From Apoderus coryli (taxonomy: Eukaryota; Arthropoda; Insecta; Coleoptera; Attelabidae), in assembly GCA_911728435.2 (NCBI GenBank), contig OU452211.1, forward strand, positions 8,724,428 through 8,788,427: 64,000 nt of DNA, written 5' to 3'. How positions within the stretch are numbered: the first letter of the stretch is position 1; each line of letters starts with the position of its first letter. Made by a program: the position numbers and the translations under genes. The notes below the pieces were generated by a model. That model was not told where the DNA came from. It searched no databases and saw nothing but the letters and a program-made list of their open reading frames with translations. Shown piece after piece: positions 21,412 to 32,322 of this stretch.

Positions 21412-22110
21412 GGGTGTGTACTTAGTCCCATACTCTTTAATATATATGCAGAAATCATTTTGAAAAACGCTTTGGACGACGTAGAGGACGGTCTCAACGT
21501 CAATGGGAAACTCATAAACAACTTAAGATATGCCGATGACACAAGGATAGTCGCAGACAGTCCTGAAGGGCTGCAACGCCTAATCGACAGCATGTCGGCT
21601 TCTGGAGACGAAATGGGACTGAGGATTAATATCTTAAAAACAAAGATCATGCAAATAAATCGCAATCCGAACAACTACGTCAACATAAATATATACGGTT
21701 CACCAATAGAGCAAGTTAGAAAATTTAAATATCTGGGAAGTTGGATCAGCGAGGACCTGAATCCTGAGATAGAAATTAGATCCCGCAAGAGCTCTTACAT
21801 CGGATGAACAAAGATCGAACAATTCTCGAGACCATAAAAAAGCGAAAGACTGCTTACCTTGGCCATGTCATGAGACAGGACACGTACAGATTCCTGCAAC
21901 TGATTATGGAGAGCAAGATTGAGGGAAAACGTGGTCCTCGACGTAGACAGTGCTCTTGGCTGAAAAACATAAGGGATTGGACAGGCTTAGATTCAAACTC
22001 TCTGCTAAGAAGAGCCCGAGACAGAGACGAATTTGCTATAACTGTTGCCGATCTTCATAGAATTGAGAAGGCACTTCAAGAAGAAGAAGTTGCAATATGC
22101 CACCATCTAA
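21412..22110 (+). pseudogene. Endonuclease/RT-type non-LTR element, RT C-terminal part with deletion
   Basis: Starts at RT motif B (GCVLSPILFNIYAE), then catalytic motif C (LRYADDTRIVADSPEGLQRL) and the thumb (KFKYLGSWISEDLNPEIEIR). At about 21783-21806 the reading frame changes and about 120 residues seem to be missing, since the next frame begins directly with the distal block MNKDRTILETIKKRKTAYLG, HVMR and RGPRRRQCSWLKNIRDW. It ends in QEEEVAI and a decaying tail before the LTR copy at 22212. It is of the same type as the fragments at 3193-3715. Motif A and the endonuclease are absent. I cannot fix the clade from memory. Confidence 0.8.
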
Positions 22111-22211
22111 GTCATGTTTGTTTCAAATTGCAACCCCTATTTTTAGGGCACTTTTGAGTTGCTGCAAATATAGACTGTGCCTTGTTATTGTAACCATTTT
22201 GAAATTAGATT

Positions 22212-23375
22212 TGTATTTAAAAGAAAAACAATAATTGAATGACCCTTTACTTTATTAGAAATAAAACGCAAAAGTTTGGGCTAAAAACAACTAATTTAAT
22301 AATTAAAACTAATAAAGAAAATGAATAACAAAAAGAAATAAATATTTATAAATTAAACAAAAGAATAAAACAATTAAGCGAGAATGAAAATTTAGAAGAT
22401 CTTAGTCATTACTTGTACAACTTAAAGATAGGAAAATTAATATAATTACGAATAATTATATTAATTCCTATACGAAACTTTAATCACAATTGAAAACTGA
22501 ATTTATTTCAATTACTAAAAGAAATAACTTTAAACTTTATGAAAACTGATTGGAAACAAAAAGGCCTTCAATTAAAAGAATTAACAAAAACTTACGGAAA
22601 CATTAATTTTAGAAAAATTAGAAATCACATCTACTCTCAACCAAGACTAGCACGAATCTAATTTTAAAGTCCTATTGCCTTTTCAAAATTGCCTCATAAA
22701 AATGGCATTGTAGGTACTACAGAATCAGAAAAAAAGCCATTTTTACAATATACCCCAATAAAGATACATCTACAGGGTGAGCGATTCAGAAAATAAGATA
22801 CATTTTTATGTCGACTTTAATAACGATTGTTGACACTTAGGTATCTTATGTTGGAGTTCGTTCAAAAGATTAACCAGTCACTACCATTTGTAAAGCAAGA
22901 AACAATACGATTTTATAATGACTTCTCAATCTCCCGAATCAGCGACTGGACAAAAACCCATTGTTTTTTTATGCGCCCTTTATATATATAATTTAATATG
23001 GGAAACCGTGACACCCTCCAACTAGCTTCTTTATATAATAATAAAAGTCCGACATTTAATTTACATGAAGGTGTTTTGAGAATCTTGAATGTTCAATGAT
23101 CACACTGTATTTCATTCTTCGAATAAGAAAACAGGGTCCATCTGTTTCTAAAAGTTGAACAAAGAAAAGAGACAAAAATTATATTTTTTTGTTACCTACT
23201 TGTCGACGTATTTATTGCTTTGGTAAAACGTATATCAAAGGAGAGTTTAGGAACATTTGTTAACAATCTACTTAAATAATATTCCCAAACTAATATAAAA
23301 TATCTATAAAATTCACCCAACTATATATACAGGGTAGGACAAAAGTAAATTCTATTGCCCGTGTGTCTTGTTACA
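22212..23375 (-). mobile_element. LTR copy B
   Basis: On the minus strand it starts TGTAACAAGACACACGGG at 23375 and ends near TTTAAATACA at 22212, matching the other copies through CTTTAATAACGATTGTTGAC (plus-strand wording), AAAAAGGCCTTCAATT and TAATATAATTACGAATAATT. The first 60 bp differ (an ATATACAGGGTAGGACAAAA stretch replaces part of the family sequence). Next to its inner end, 22185-22211 holds the TTCAAAATGGTTACAA word (minus strand) also found about 170-200 bp inside copies C and D. No coding content. Confidence 0.7.
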
Positions 23376-24327
23376 TTATCGTTATTCGTGATACGCGATC
23401 TTGCGCAGTTTTTGTAACTTTGTCAGTGTGGGAATGACGGCCATGATTGAAATCGTTATATCATCGTTTCAAGAGCCTTCATCGCTCTACGTGGAATTAG
23501 TTGATCGATACTTTTATATGTGAAAATGTATTTCACAATTTTATTTACGATATTAGTTATTGCAAATGCAGCACTGCGAACTTGATTGCAGCGTTCAAAC
23601 ATAATTGGCAAATCCCAATTCTAGCGTTAGTAAATATTCTTGCTAGCCATCGTTATACCTACTCATTATGAAAAATTATATGACTACTATGTGCGCGGTA
23701 TAAATTCGTTACCGGTTTAGGCTGAGCTGGATGAACTGGGTGAAGATAATACAATTAAAAAAACAAAAAAAAAAAGAGCAAAGCGCATGATTTTTTGTAG
23801 CAAATAAATGCGAAATAGGAACTGAATTAATTGGAATTGATTCAGGCGGCGGCATAGGAAATTCTATTTGTGCTATGCCACTTTTTCATACAAATAGTTT
23901 ATCTCGTTTATTGGGAACAGGTGCGTAGGTAGATTCTGGAAATAATAAAATTATTGTAACGTGATTTTAATTAGATGTAATGTAATTGCGGATAAAGTGA
24001 CAAAACACTAGAGTGCCGGCAGCTGTTCATCAGGTGGCACTGGACTGTAGGTTTTGATACCTTCTTGGTAAAAGAAAGCTGAGCGCCACTTGTTTTGATA
24101 CGGTAAATCAGGAAACCCCAAACGAAAACTCTATATAGCTTGTCAAGAAAACACAAAAGGTGTATAGGTAAAAACTTAAGTTTATTCAAACTACTTTGAA
24201 TTCGATCCTACTGCAGGTGTCGGACCCGGAGAGTCGTGAGGTTGACCCTCGAAATGGTTTTGGAAATATAACCCAAAAAAAAACCCTGTGCAGATGCTCA
24301 AATTGACAACTTTTTTTTATTAATAGA
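23376..24327. other. No gene recognised
   Basis: No family match. The 72-codon minus frame at 23971-24189 is unsupported. An A-run at 23757-23773 is the only simple sequence. Confidence 0.4.
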
Positions 24328-24440
24328 GATGAAAGAAATGTATCGATCTATTCGCTTCGACCTCAATTTCTCATTCTTTAGTAGGAAAAAATAATGTTAC
24401 AAGCCATGCACAATTGAGTCTATTGACTGCTTGTAAAAAT
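24328..24440 (+). repeat. Dispersed repeat related to 6507-6630
   Basis: Reads AGAGATGAAAGAAATGTATC, GACCTCAATTTCTCATTC and GAGTCTATTGACTGCTTGTA, parallel to AGAGATGCAAGAAATGTATT, GATCTTAATTTC and GAGTCTATTAGCCGCCTGTA at 6504-6609, with small gaps. Only one copy of the 43-bp unit is present here, so amplification happened only at 6.4 kb. No gene is seen from here to 25280. Confidence 0.6.
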
Positions 24441-25284
24441 ATAATAAACTGTCACAGATTATTGAATAACTTACGTTGTAGAAAATGTCTCTTACAAAAT
24501 ATTAGAAACATCAATCTTAATAGCTCACACCTCTTAAATAATTGACTTAGATCAATGGCATGGCACGGCTAACTTGACAGCATTACAAATTTGAGCTGTC
24601 ACCGGGCTGACACACATAACATTCGACACCGACAAATAACTGGATAAATGAATGGGGCCCATGCTGCCGCCTGTTCTGGCATACTCCACGTAAGTGAGTT
24701 TAAACTATATCCTCTATCCCCATACCGTCATTGTATAAATGGCGATATAAGCGGTGGTTCTACATAGAAACAATTTTTCTTTTAACGATAAACGAGTCAA
24801 TTCTTTGGAACTTAGCCTAAATTGCTGTTTGAATCGATAGAATTGATGGTTTAATATTTATCGTTGCTGTGGAATTACAATTTAGGAAATAAAACGTAAT
24901 TATTTGAATATATTGTCACAATAAGAATTAAGATAGTGTTAGAATATGGATTTAATAGGAACAGTGCCTTCACCTAGTCCCAATTTGAGAGTTAAAAAAT
25001 AAGGGTAGAGCCTCCCTTATGTCTTCTAGTATTTGAAGATTCAGGTAAGAGTGCTCTACTGAGTTAAATCGTTATATAGAGTTTAAAGAAGGGTTTGAGT
25101 TTTATTAATTTACTCGCTTGGCTTGTTGAGCTACTCGAGAATCGCCCACTTACATCACGCTCACGAAAGAGGATTTTAACCCCAACCCAACGGGGCGATT
25201 AGTGCTTCTAGGACCCGAAGTTTACTTCACCGAAGTTTGGAGAGAAGACCCCCGAAAAGAGAGTTTTGTGGTTAGAGAATCTGG

Positions 25285-25500
25285 CATAACTTTACTATTT
25301 TCCACTCTTACGAATATAGACCAATCAAATTGTCTATTCTTAGCGTCGGTCGTACCGTTTTTTGTTGACTTTGCAATTTGTCTATTAGGTATAATACCAA
25401 TGTTAGAGTCAAGAACTTTGATGAACTTTTATAAATTATTAATCAGCGTAAAATAGCTAGTTCGACCGGATGCAATATTTTTATTACAATATACCGGGTG
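25285..25500 (+). repeat. Dispersed repeat ending ATACCGGGTG, copy 1
   Basis: Shares with the reverse complement of 51809-52037 the blocks TTTTCCACTCTT, ATCAAATTGTCTATTC, ATGTTAGAGT, GATGAACTTTTAT and CCGGATGCAATATTTTTATT, in the same order. Both copies end in TATACCGGGTG. It is probably an A+T-rich nonautonomous DNA element. The 84-codon frame at 25202-25456 overlaps it and shows no protein family. Confidence 0.75.
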
Positions 25501-25794
25501 TGACAATATGAAGTAGTCCATATTGCTGAGCAATTACACTACTCTCCTAAAATCTTAAATAAAATTATTTTCCACTATATTCGAAACTTGTTTCAACCTT
25601 AGCTGAGGCCACTGTTGTTGGGCTGGTTCGAAATTTGTGGACTGTGGAATACGAGATAATTTGAAATTATTGAATACTGTTAGCATAACAGGATAAATGA
25701 TAAAAGAGGATATAAGCAAGGGACTTACCACATGCTTTCACGTGGCTGTACCTGGTCTACTGCCCTGCTCGTCAGCGTCGCATTGAGAAACTTT

Positions 25795-26166
25795 TTTTTT
25801 TCTTATGACTTTTATTCATTTTGTGTCAAAAATCTGATAAAATAAAGTTTTCTACATAAAAAAGGCATACCTACTTCTTTTTTCTCGAAAAACTTAAAGT
25901 TTGAAAATGTTAAGGCAAAACTGTTCCTCAGTAAACAGCATTAATAACATTATCGAAATACAGTTTGCTAACGAAAAGTTTTCCAAAATTTTATTAATGC
26001 TGTCTACTAAGGACCAGTTTTGTCCTAAAATTTTCAAACTCCAATTTCTCGAAAACCTTCAAGTTTTCAAGTTTTTCGAGAAAAAACAAGTATGCCTTTT
26101 TTATGTAGAAAACTTTATTTTATCACATTTTTGACACAAATGGAATAAAAGTCACAAGGAAAAAAA
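25795..26166. mobile_element. Fold-back MITE of about 370 bp
   Basis: The outer arms (25795-25893 and about 26067-26166) are inverted repeats containing GACTTTTATTC, GTGTCAAAAAT, TAAAATAAAGTTTTCTACAT and AAAAAAGGCATAC. The inner part is also partly symmetric (GCATTAATAACATT against its complement at about 26000), so nearly the whole element folds into a single hairpin. No protein is encoded; the 77-codon frame inside is a by-product. Confidence 0.75.
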
Positions 26167-26513
26167 ATTAGGATATAATTAAGGCAAGGGTCCCCCCCAT
26201 CCCCATTTACCCGCCTATGGTCATCCTTTTGTATTCAATTTCATGTCAGTTTACGACATTTAACTAGTTGAATAAATATGCTACATTTGATTAATTCATA
26301 TTTACTCGTTTCGAAAATATTTAAAAAAAATCGTCCTCAGGCAGTCATCTTTAACACCCTGTATCTTTGTAAATAGGGACTATTCGAAAAATTACAATTT
26401 AGGTTCTTTTCATGATTAGACGTCCCCAATTCGCTCACAAATTTTGACCACCTTTTTTAGAAACACCTTGTATAACTAAACCTCAAAAGATGATTATTTG
26501 AGTAATTGTAAGA

Positions 26514-26913
26514 TGAGGGTGTCAAATTTCGTATCTCGCTTCGATTTCGAGATCAAAAATAAAAAGCACTTTATTGCATGTTTTGGCTAATTAGCGTTTT
26601 ATTAAAACACGAAAAAATAAAATAATTACATAACGTTATTTACTATTGCAATGTGCAATGTTTTACCAGCGGTGTGCACATTGGTAACGCTGAGAATTAA
26701 CAAAAAGAAAAAATTGAACCGGAAAAACGTCTTTTTAAAAAAACTACACTCAAACTTCAAAAAAAAAAACATTTAATTTATTTTTGTCGATATTCGATAT
26801 TAATATTTTTTCTCGAAAACGAAGTGAGATAGGAATGAAACTCGGGAGACAAAAAAAGTTGTATTTTTAACTGCTTCATTCGAAAAAAATTGATAGGAGT
26901 TAGTGACACCCTT
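26514..26913. mobile_element. MITE-like element with imperfect TIRs
   Basis: Left end AGGGTGTCAAATTTCGTATC followed by TCGCTTCGATTTCGAG; right end read inward AAGGGTGTCACTAAC and, further in, CTATCTCACTTCGTTTTCGAG. The arms match in blocks with gaps. The roughly 400-bp interior is A+T-rich and noncoding. Immediately left, at 26355, is another lone CACCCTGTA word. Confidence 0.5.
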
Positions 26914-27760
26914 GATATATTAACATGGCTTGATATTTTGTTTGAGACGACCCCCGTATATTCTGTTTTTCCACTATTATACGATGAAAACTAAAAAAAT
27001 GATTGATTGATTGATAAAGAAGTTATATAAGTAGCTAGCTTTGATGGCACTATACAAACCACAAATTTTCTTTAGCCCTCGTATAGCTCCATTAACCCTT
27101 TTCCCAACACCTGTGGGTATTTGTGTTCCGATGGTTTATTGGTAGCACGTTTCGTTTAGACTTCCAATTCCAAATTGTTAAAGTTGGAAGTTTTCCCTAC
27201 ATATACAGCATCCAGCCCCTAAGGGGATAGGAAAAGCTTCGAAAACTTCTTTACTATAAGTAGTTTGATTCTCTCTCTCTCACTCTCTACTTCTTTTTGT
27301 TTTTGTCGTTTTTCTGTGTTCATTTCCTTTTTATGTTCAGTATCGGAATAAGCTGATGAAAGTGTTAGGTGAGTGGAGGCGTATTTTATTAAAATATATT
27401 TTAGTAAGCAGTGTCGAATTCGGATTTTAATGATATTAAATAAGTTAAAACTCCAACGAAGACAGAGTGAAGTCCGTTCTTAATATCAAAACTTTATCAG
27501 TCTTATCATTATTAACTGGCGAAAGATCTAAAAACACCTAAGTCGTTTCCAAATGCAGTTCAATTTCTTAAATTCATAACGTAGTGTGTAGATCGACCCT
27601 GGAAGTAAGGTTCGAAGATCATGTGCAACGAAATTGCCGGTCTTATGGCTATCTTAACAGATGAGCACATTTATTTCAACAGTTTTCAAAAAATGACGGT
27701 TAACTTATGCTTCTCAAGCTTCACAGTACCTGAGTGACCTTAAATTGGTCCGTAGACTGT
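26914..27760. other. No gene; small CT-rich run
   Basis: A (TC)n-rich run at about 27271-27285. Around 27605-27660 the frame EDHVQRNCRSYGYLNR weakly recalls an RT thumb block, but it is too short to call. Confidence 0.35.
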
Positions 27761-27886
27761 AAATTATTACCATCTGATGCAAATTTTATTGACAAAATTA
27801 ATAGACTTTTTGATATTTTAAATTCTAGTCGCTTAAACAATTTCGGTGTCTTCAAAGGAAATCAAAAACAAACTCAAACATGTTAA
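27761..27886 (+). pseudogene. P-element-type transposase fragment
   Basis: A 41-codon frame ending in a stop reads KLLPSDANFIDKINRLFDIL then NSSRLNNFGVFKGNQKQ. The pattern (T/S)AxFIDKxNxLFDxxNS is a conserved block in P-element/THAP9-type transposases, in the central GTP-binding region. The upstream words ASQYLS (about 27717-27734) could be the block that usually precedes it. No THAP domain or catalytic region is adjacent; a THAP-like exon lies 3.5 kb downstream on the same strand, in the wrong order to be one gene. Single-motif identification. Confidence 0.45.
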
Positions 27887-29016
27887 ACATGATCATAAAT
27901 TTAATAATAAAGCCCACCCTGTATTCGACGCATAGTCCTATGCCCTGATTCCCAATGACAACACTGACACATCACTTCCCGTAAAGGTGGCTGCTTTTAG
28001 AGAGAGTTTAATCGTTTGCGAATATAAAAGCAGCTTTATCGGTGCTTTGCAGTCGAAGTATAAATTCTCAAACCGAACGAACCCAACTCAGACGGTATAC
28101 CCTTAGCCGGCATAAAATGAAAATCCAAAATGTTAACGCTCTCAGCCTTGTCTAAACTGATTTGCATAATATTATCCCACACCTAAGCAGAACTTATACT
28201 TCTTTGGTTAATGTATAAGTGGGGTTACAAGTAGTAATATCAGTAAGGGACGTAAGGGAAGCTTTCAGGGAGATTAGACAGTAACTTTGGTTGGGCTGGT
28301 GTATGCAGTTTGAAAATGAACCAGTCATGGGATTGGATAAATATTAATGGTGTGATGTTTCACAGTTTCGAAAGTTAGGCTTCGACGGGTTTTACAGGAT
28401 ATCCAATAAAGCACACCTTGGTGATTTATATGGTAGGCACACCATTGTGATATTTTAAATAATCGCAGTTTTTATGCTAATTGTTTCGGCTAAGGTAATT
28501 TCTATTTTAATTATGCATTACTAAATTAAGCATGCACAAGCAAGGATAATAGAGAATATTTAAGCAACGTTTTAAACTTAAAAACAAAAACTATAACGTA
28601 AAAATGATCGCAGTCGACGAAAATTTACCACCATTCGCTGGTTTTATTCAATAAAGTTCAAAAACCACCCCAACAGTCTGACGTGTGAGAATGTAATAAA
28701 TAACGCCCCAGTTGTTGATTGAGAATATCTCATCGGGTGAAACAGAACTCGTGGATCCATATACGAGGCGTAAAAGGTGACTTTTACACCAACAAACGAA
28801 GGGTCGATTTTAATACGACGAAATAGGCGAGAAGAGTATATTCAAGTGACGAAATGGCGAATAATATCCGGAGACTTATTTTGGACGAAAAAAATTATGT
28901 ATTAGAAAACAGTTGAAGATATAGGGAAGTGTTAAGACAAAATAACATGATCTTTATCTGCCAGCCCCATCCTCCGAATTAATCAAAAGCTCGATCCTAT
29001 ACAATGCAAAAAAAAA
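27887..29016. other. No gene recognised
   Basis: About 1.1 kb with no family match. A lone CACCCTGTA word occurs at about 27912. The sequence before 29017 ends in an A-run. Confidence 0.35.
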
Positions 29017-29142
29017 ATGCACAACCATCTGCCAATGGAAATCAAATTGCTATCATCCCTTCCTCGATTCCGTAAAGCTCTAAAAACTTATTTGTTAGAA
29101 AAAGCGTTTTATACAGTAGGTGACTTTTTTAATGTGCATTAA
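29017..29142 (+). pseudogene. Non-LTR retrotransposon ORF2 C-terminus
   Basis: A 41-codon frame ends MHNHLPMEIKLL, SSLPRFRKALKTYLLEKAFY, TVGDFFNVH, stop. The pattern (Y)NxLPxxIKxLxSxxxFKxxLxxYLLxxAFYSxxEF is the last conserved part of Jockey/CR1-type ORF2 proteins. It is followed by a TATATATGTATATATATT stretch. Everything upstream of these 41 codons has been lost or is unrecognisable. A similar C-terminus on the other strand lies at 44280-44444. Confidence 0.65.
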
Positions 29143-31331
29143 TTTTTGAGCGATTCACACACTGGATAGTAGTTTGTATTGTATATATATGTATATATAT
29201 TGAACTGTAGATTGATACAATTACCCAATGATCAATCTTCCATAAAATATCTTAATTTAATACAAGACGGTTTTAGCGTAGTTGACTGCGATTATGACCG
29301 TATTTATCATGCGCGGTCATTCCCTTTTCAAGTCGCTGTAGGTAGTTCAATTCAAAATTTCAATACCGCGAAATATAAATTTATTATTTATCATTAATAA
29401 AAACATTAAAAAAATATATTCGAATATCGACCAATAATAAAAAATTGAGTCAAAAAAATAAAACCGTTTATGTAGAATCCTTGAATTCTCAAAAGTGGGA
29501 CATCTGGCAGGCAACGTTGCTGGTGCCTGGTGCTTCCAGATAGTTTTTCCCTATAGATGGTTGGACATTGCGGAACTTCTGAAACACAGTGTACATTTAT
29601 ACATCCCCATAACTAAAGATAATAAAATACCAAATATTCTCTTCATCACTTAAAAGTTCCTACATAGCTACTTGTAACGTTTATTCAACCAATTTGCATA
29701 TACATATTGCGTTTTTATAAAGCTGCTAAAGCCATCATGAATATCATCTCTACATAAGCAGCATAGAGCATTTTTCCAGAACAACCTTTTCTCTCCTCAT
29801 ATTCAACATTTTTACATACTTTTTCCCTGTTATTATCATACATTCCTGCCTTCCTATTCTATTCCATGCCTGTTTATGTATGTGTGTGAGTACCGCCTAC
29901 TTTGTTTCCCACAAGTAATTCCTATTCTTTATAGAGTTCAGGAGTTGCTTCAGTCAAACAACAAAATTTCAATTTTAAATTTCCTTTTAAAAGTGTATCC
30001 CCATAAGTATACGTTTGCTAAAGAAAAAGGTAATAAGTAATTCCAGATTCAACATGCAGAAGCGGATTCAGGGTTCTAACATCGACAAATTGAAATATTC
30101 CTTATGATGTATATGGATGTGGTCATCGAACGAGAACTCAACATTAATTTGACGAAGTGTTTAATAATAATAATAACTATTATATAGAAAGAATAGACGA
30201 TAGATAGACCTTCAGGGCATAGGCCCCAAGTCTTCTGAAACGAATGGAGAACCCCTGGAGGTGTAACCGTGTTGAAATTACGGGGTATTATGTACATTTG
30301 GAAAGAATACTAATTTTATAGCTCAGTCCAGAATGAATCCCAATACGGCTTGACCACACATTCACCTGCGGATAACAGTCGTAAATGTATTTCAGCCAGC
30401 AGCAAGCAACCGACAGCAATAGCAAGCGACCAAGAGCAGCAGCAAGGGTGAAACGGTGTCGTGGTGGTGTAAAATGACCATACTTCTGGACTAAGCCCTT
30501 TAGGCCTCTTTCGGTCGGTTAAAGACCTGACCCTTGGAACGTCTATCTCCACTTTAGTTACCCGGTGTCCGTGGAGCAAAGCACGTCAAAAAACGAGACA
30601 ACTGCAAGCATTCGTTACAGAGTTCTATATATTTTTTTTTGAACTGTTGGCAATTGCACTGTGATAGATTTTTTTATTCATATTTCAGATTTAGCCTTAT
30701 ACAAGTTGCAAGAATGAGAATAGTGTCTTACATTAAATTTGAGACACCCTGTAGGGAGCATTAGAAACAGCAACGAATGCCTGATGAAATCATAATGTAG
30801 CCTCATGTTTTCTAAACATTTTGTTTTTTTAAGTTCTCTGATATCTATAAGATCAAAGAAAATACACAGTTTTAAACCAGAACATGTTTTTCTTTAATAA
30901 ATCACAATTTTACTGGATGCATATTTGGTGTAGCAAATAAAGTCAGTTTATAATTATATCACAATTAAGTTCAAAATTTCTAATTTGTTATTTCGTGATA
31001 ATGGAACGTGCTTTGAAATTGACCCTCATTTTTATTGTGTATGTCAGTGTATTAAGATATTTATTTAATACATTGCCATAGAATAAATATACAGAGAATG
31101 TGATCTTGCTGGTGGGGGAAGAGATTGCGCATATTATTGCGCACTCAAAATCGCCATGTTTTCTTATACTCATTGTCGTCGGGATATTTTATTTGTGCTT
31201 TGCCATTTCAAGTGATTTGTTTTCCAGTGCCGTAGTATTCTGTGTCTTATATAGTTATATTGTGTGTTTTTGTTTTATAAACTTTTGAGAGTGATACTGT
31301 TTATTTTGAACTGCAAAAAAGCAGAGGCGGA
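29143..31331. other. No gene recognised
   Basis: About 2.2 kb. The 87-codon minus frame at 30316-30579 and the 73-codon one at 30076-30297 lack family motifs. (TAA)n at about 30164-30175 and a lone CACCCTGTAG at about 30745. The last 200 bp could hold the promoter of the THAP-like gene, but I see no definite TATA box or initiator. Confidence 0.35.
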
Positions 31332-31414
31332 ATGATTTGTGCTGCGAAGATTTGCAGGAATAAATATTATAACTGCAATTTATCATTCTTTAGTTTCCCG
31401 ATGGATAGTAAAAG
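31332..31414 (+). CDS. THAP-like zinc-finger first exon (candidate)
   Basis: An ATG at 31332 opens MICAAKICRNKYYNCNLSFF then SFPMDSK, with a good splice donor (AAAAG/GTAAGA) at 31414/31415. THAP domains begin with C-x2-4-C followed by a short (I/L)SFxxFPxD segment, and this exon has C-x4-C and LSFFSFPMD at the right spacing. The THAP fold binds DNA through a C2CH zinc site and is found in P-element transposases and genes derived from them. The exon ends in phase 2. The next acceptable piece is at 31866. Only 27 codons support this call, so it might be a remnant. Confidence 0.45.
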
Positions 31415-31865
31415 GTAAGATATTTATGTAGTATTTGCATTAGATGCATATAAAATTAGAATCAAATAATATCACATAGGTACATTAAATCAAATTACCA
31501 ATTGTTATTTTGAAAAACAAATATTTCTAAACAAACTGTTTAAAAGATTGAGCTTACTTGCCTAAAAGAATCACACAAATTTTTTAAAAAATATGAATAA
31601 CTTCCCTTAATTTCGCAGCACAGTGTCCCGTATCTTTTATACCTTGGTTCAGTCTATTTGCCCATAAAAGTCCAATACATCTTAAGCATTCTAAAAAGAG
31701 AGCTTAAAAATCTTACTAGATGAGTGCAAAAATTCTATTAAATTCTGACAGTGTTTATTAAATTTGAATTACATATTTTAACTATTATAGATATTAGCAG
31801 GTAGTAAGTTCTCGTCTCAGGTTTTATTGCCCATTTATTGGGGGTGATTTTACCATGTTTTGTAG

Positions 31866-31926
31866 GTATATAATGGGAAATTCTCAACATGTGTGCTTGC
31901 ATTGTTTTTCTGAAGGCCATAAACAG
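31866..31926 (+). CDS. Possible second THAP exon (C..H part)
   Basis: Preceded by TTTTGTAG and followed by CAG/GTAAAA, this 61-bp stretch joins in phase with the exon ending at 31414 and reads YIMGNSQHVCLHCFSEGHKQ. A segment with C and H followed by F after a polar stretch is what the second half of a THAP zinc site looks like (usual form C-x2-H-F). Here the spacing is C-x-H, one residue short, so the zinc site may be broken. It ends in phase 0 and does not join in frame with the exon at 32073. Confidence 0.28.
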
Positions 31927-32072
31927 GTAAAATATAATACATTCTCAATTTTACTTAAGGAATTGAAAATCGGTAAACCTATTGTATAAATTAGAACAAT
32001 TTTATTTTACTCTATCTAAAATTAATAAATTTATATTTGCCCGTAATCAATTACACTTTTTTTTTTCTTTAG

Positions 32073-32322
32073 AGCTGAACAATACATTGCCAAATTAGAA
32101 AATATATTTCAAAATAATTTTGAAAATTGTTTAACTAAGTTAAATATTATTAATAATTTTATTAATTTAAACCAAAATGTAACGTTTGAACATCCATGTT
32201 CTAATTTCCCAAAAAAATATGTTACCAAATTATATTTTAGGTTAAGGTTATTTTATACATTAAAATTAATCAATAGAAATTTTAAAAATATAAATAAAAT
32301 GATTATATGGAAACATGAATAA
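32073..32322 (+). CDS. Terminal exon of the same candidate gene, conserved-looking
   Basis: A strong acceptor (a 14-base pyrimidine run, then TTTAG) at 32072 leads into 82 codons open to a stop at 32320-32322: AEQYIAKLENIFQNNFENCL ... EHPCSNFPKKYVTKLYFRLR ... NRNFKNINKMIIWKHE. AATAAA signals overlap or follow the stop (32318 and about 32346). The HPCxxFPKxYxxKLYxRxRxxYxLKxxNR pattern resembles, from memory, the last exon of insect transposase-derived proteins I cannot name exactly. Its phase fits a direct join to 31414 (phase 2) but not to 31926. A missing internal exon or decay would explain this. Confidence 0.4.

Noticed and set aside
27605..27660. RT thumb fragment (EDHVQRNCRSYGYLNR)
   Set aside because: Too short and without neighbouring blocks; could be chance.
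30316..30579. 87-codon minus-strand frame
   Set aside because: No motif, unusual low-complexity Thr/Cys/Ser run from CAGCAGCAA-like sequence, no splice or poly(A) context.
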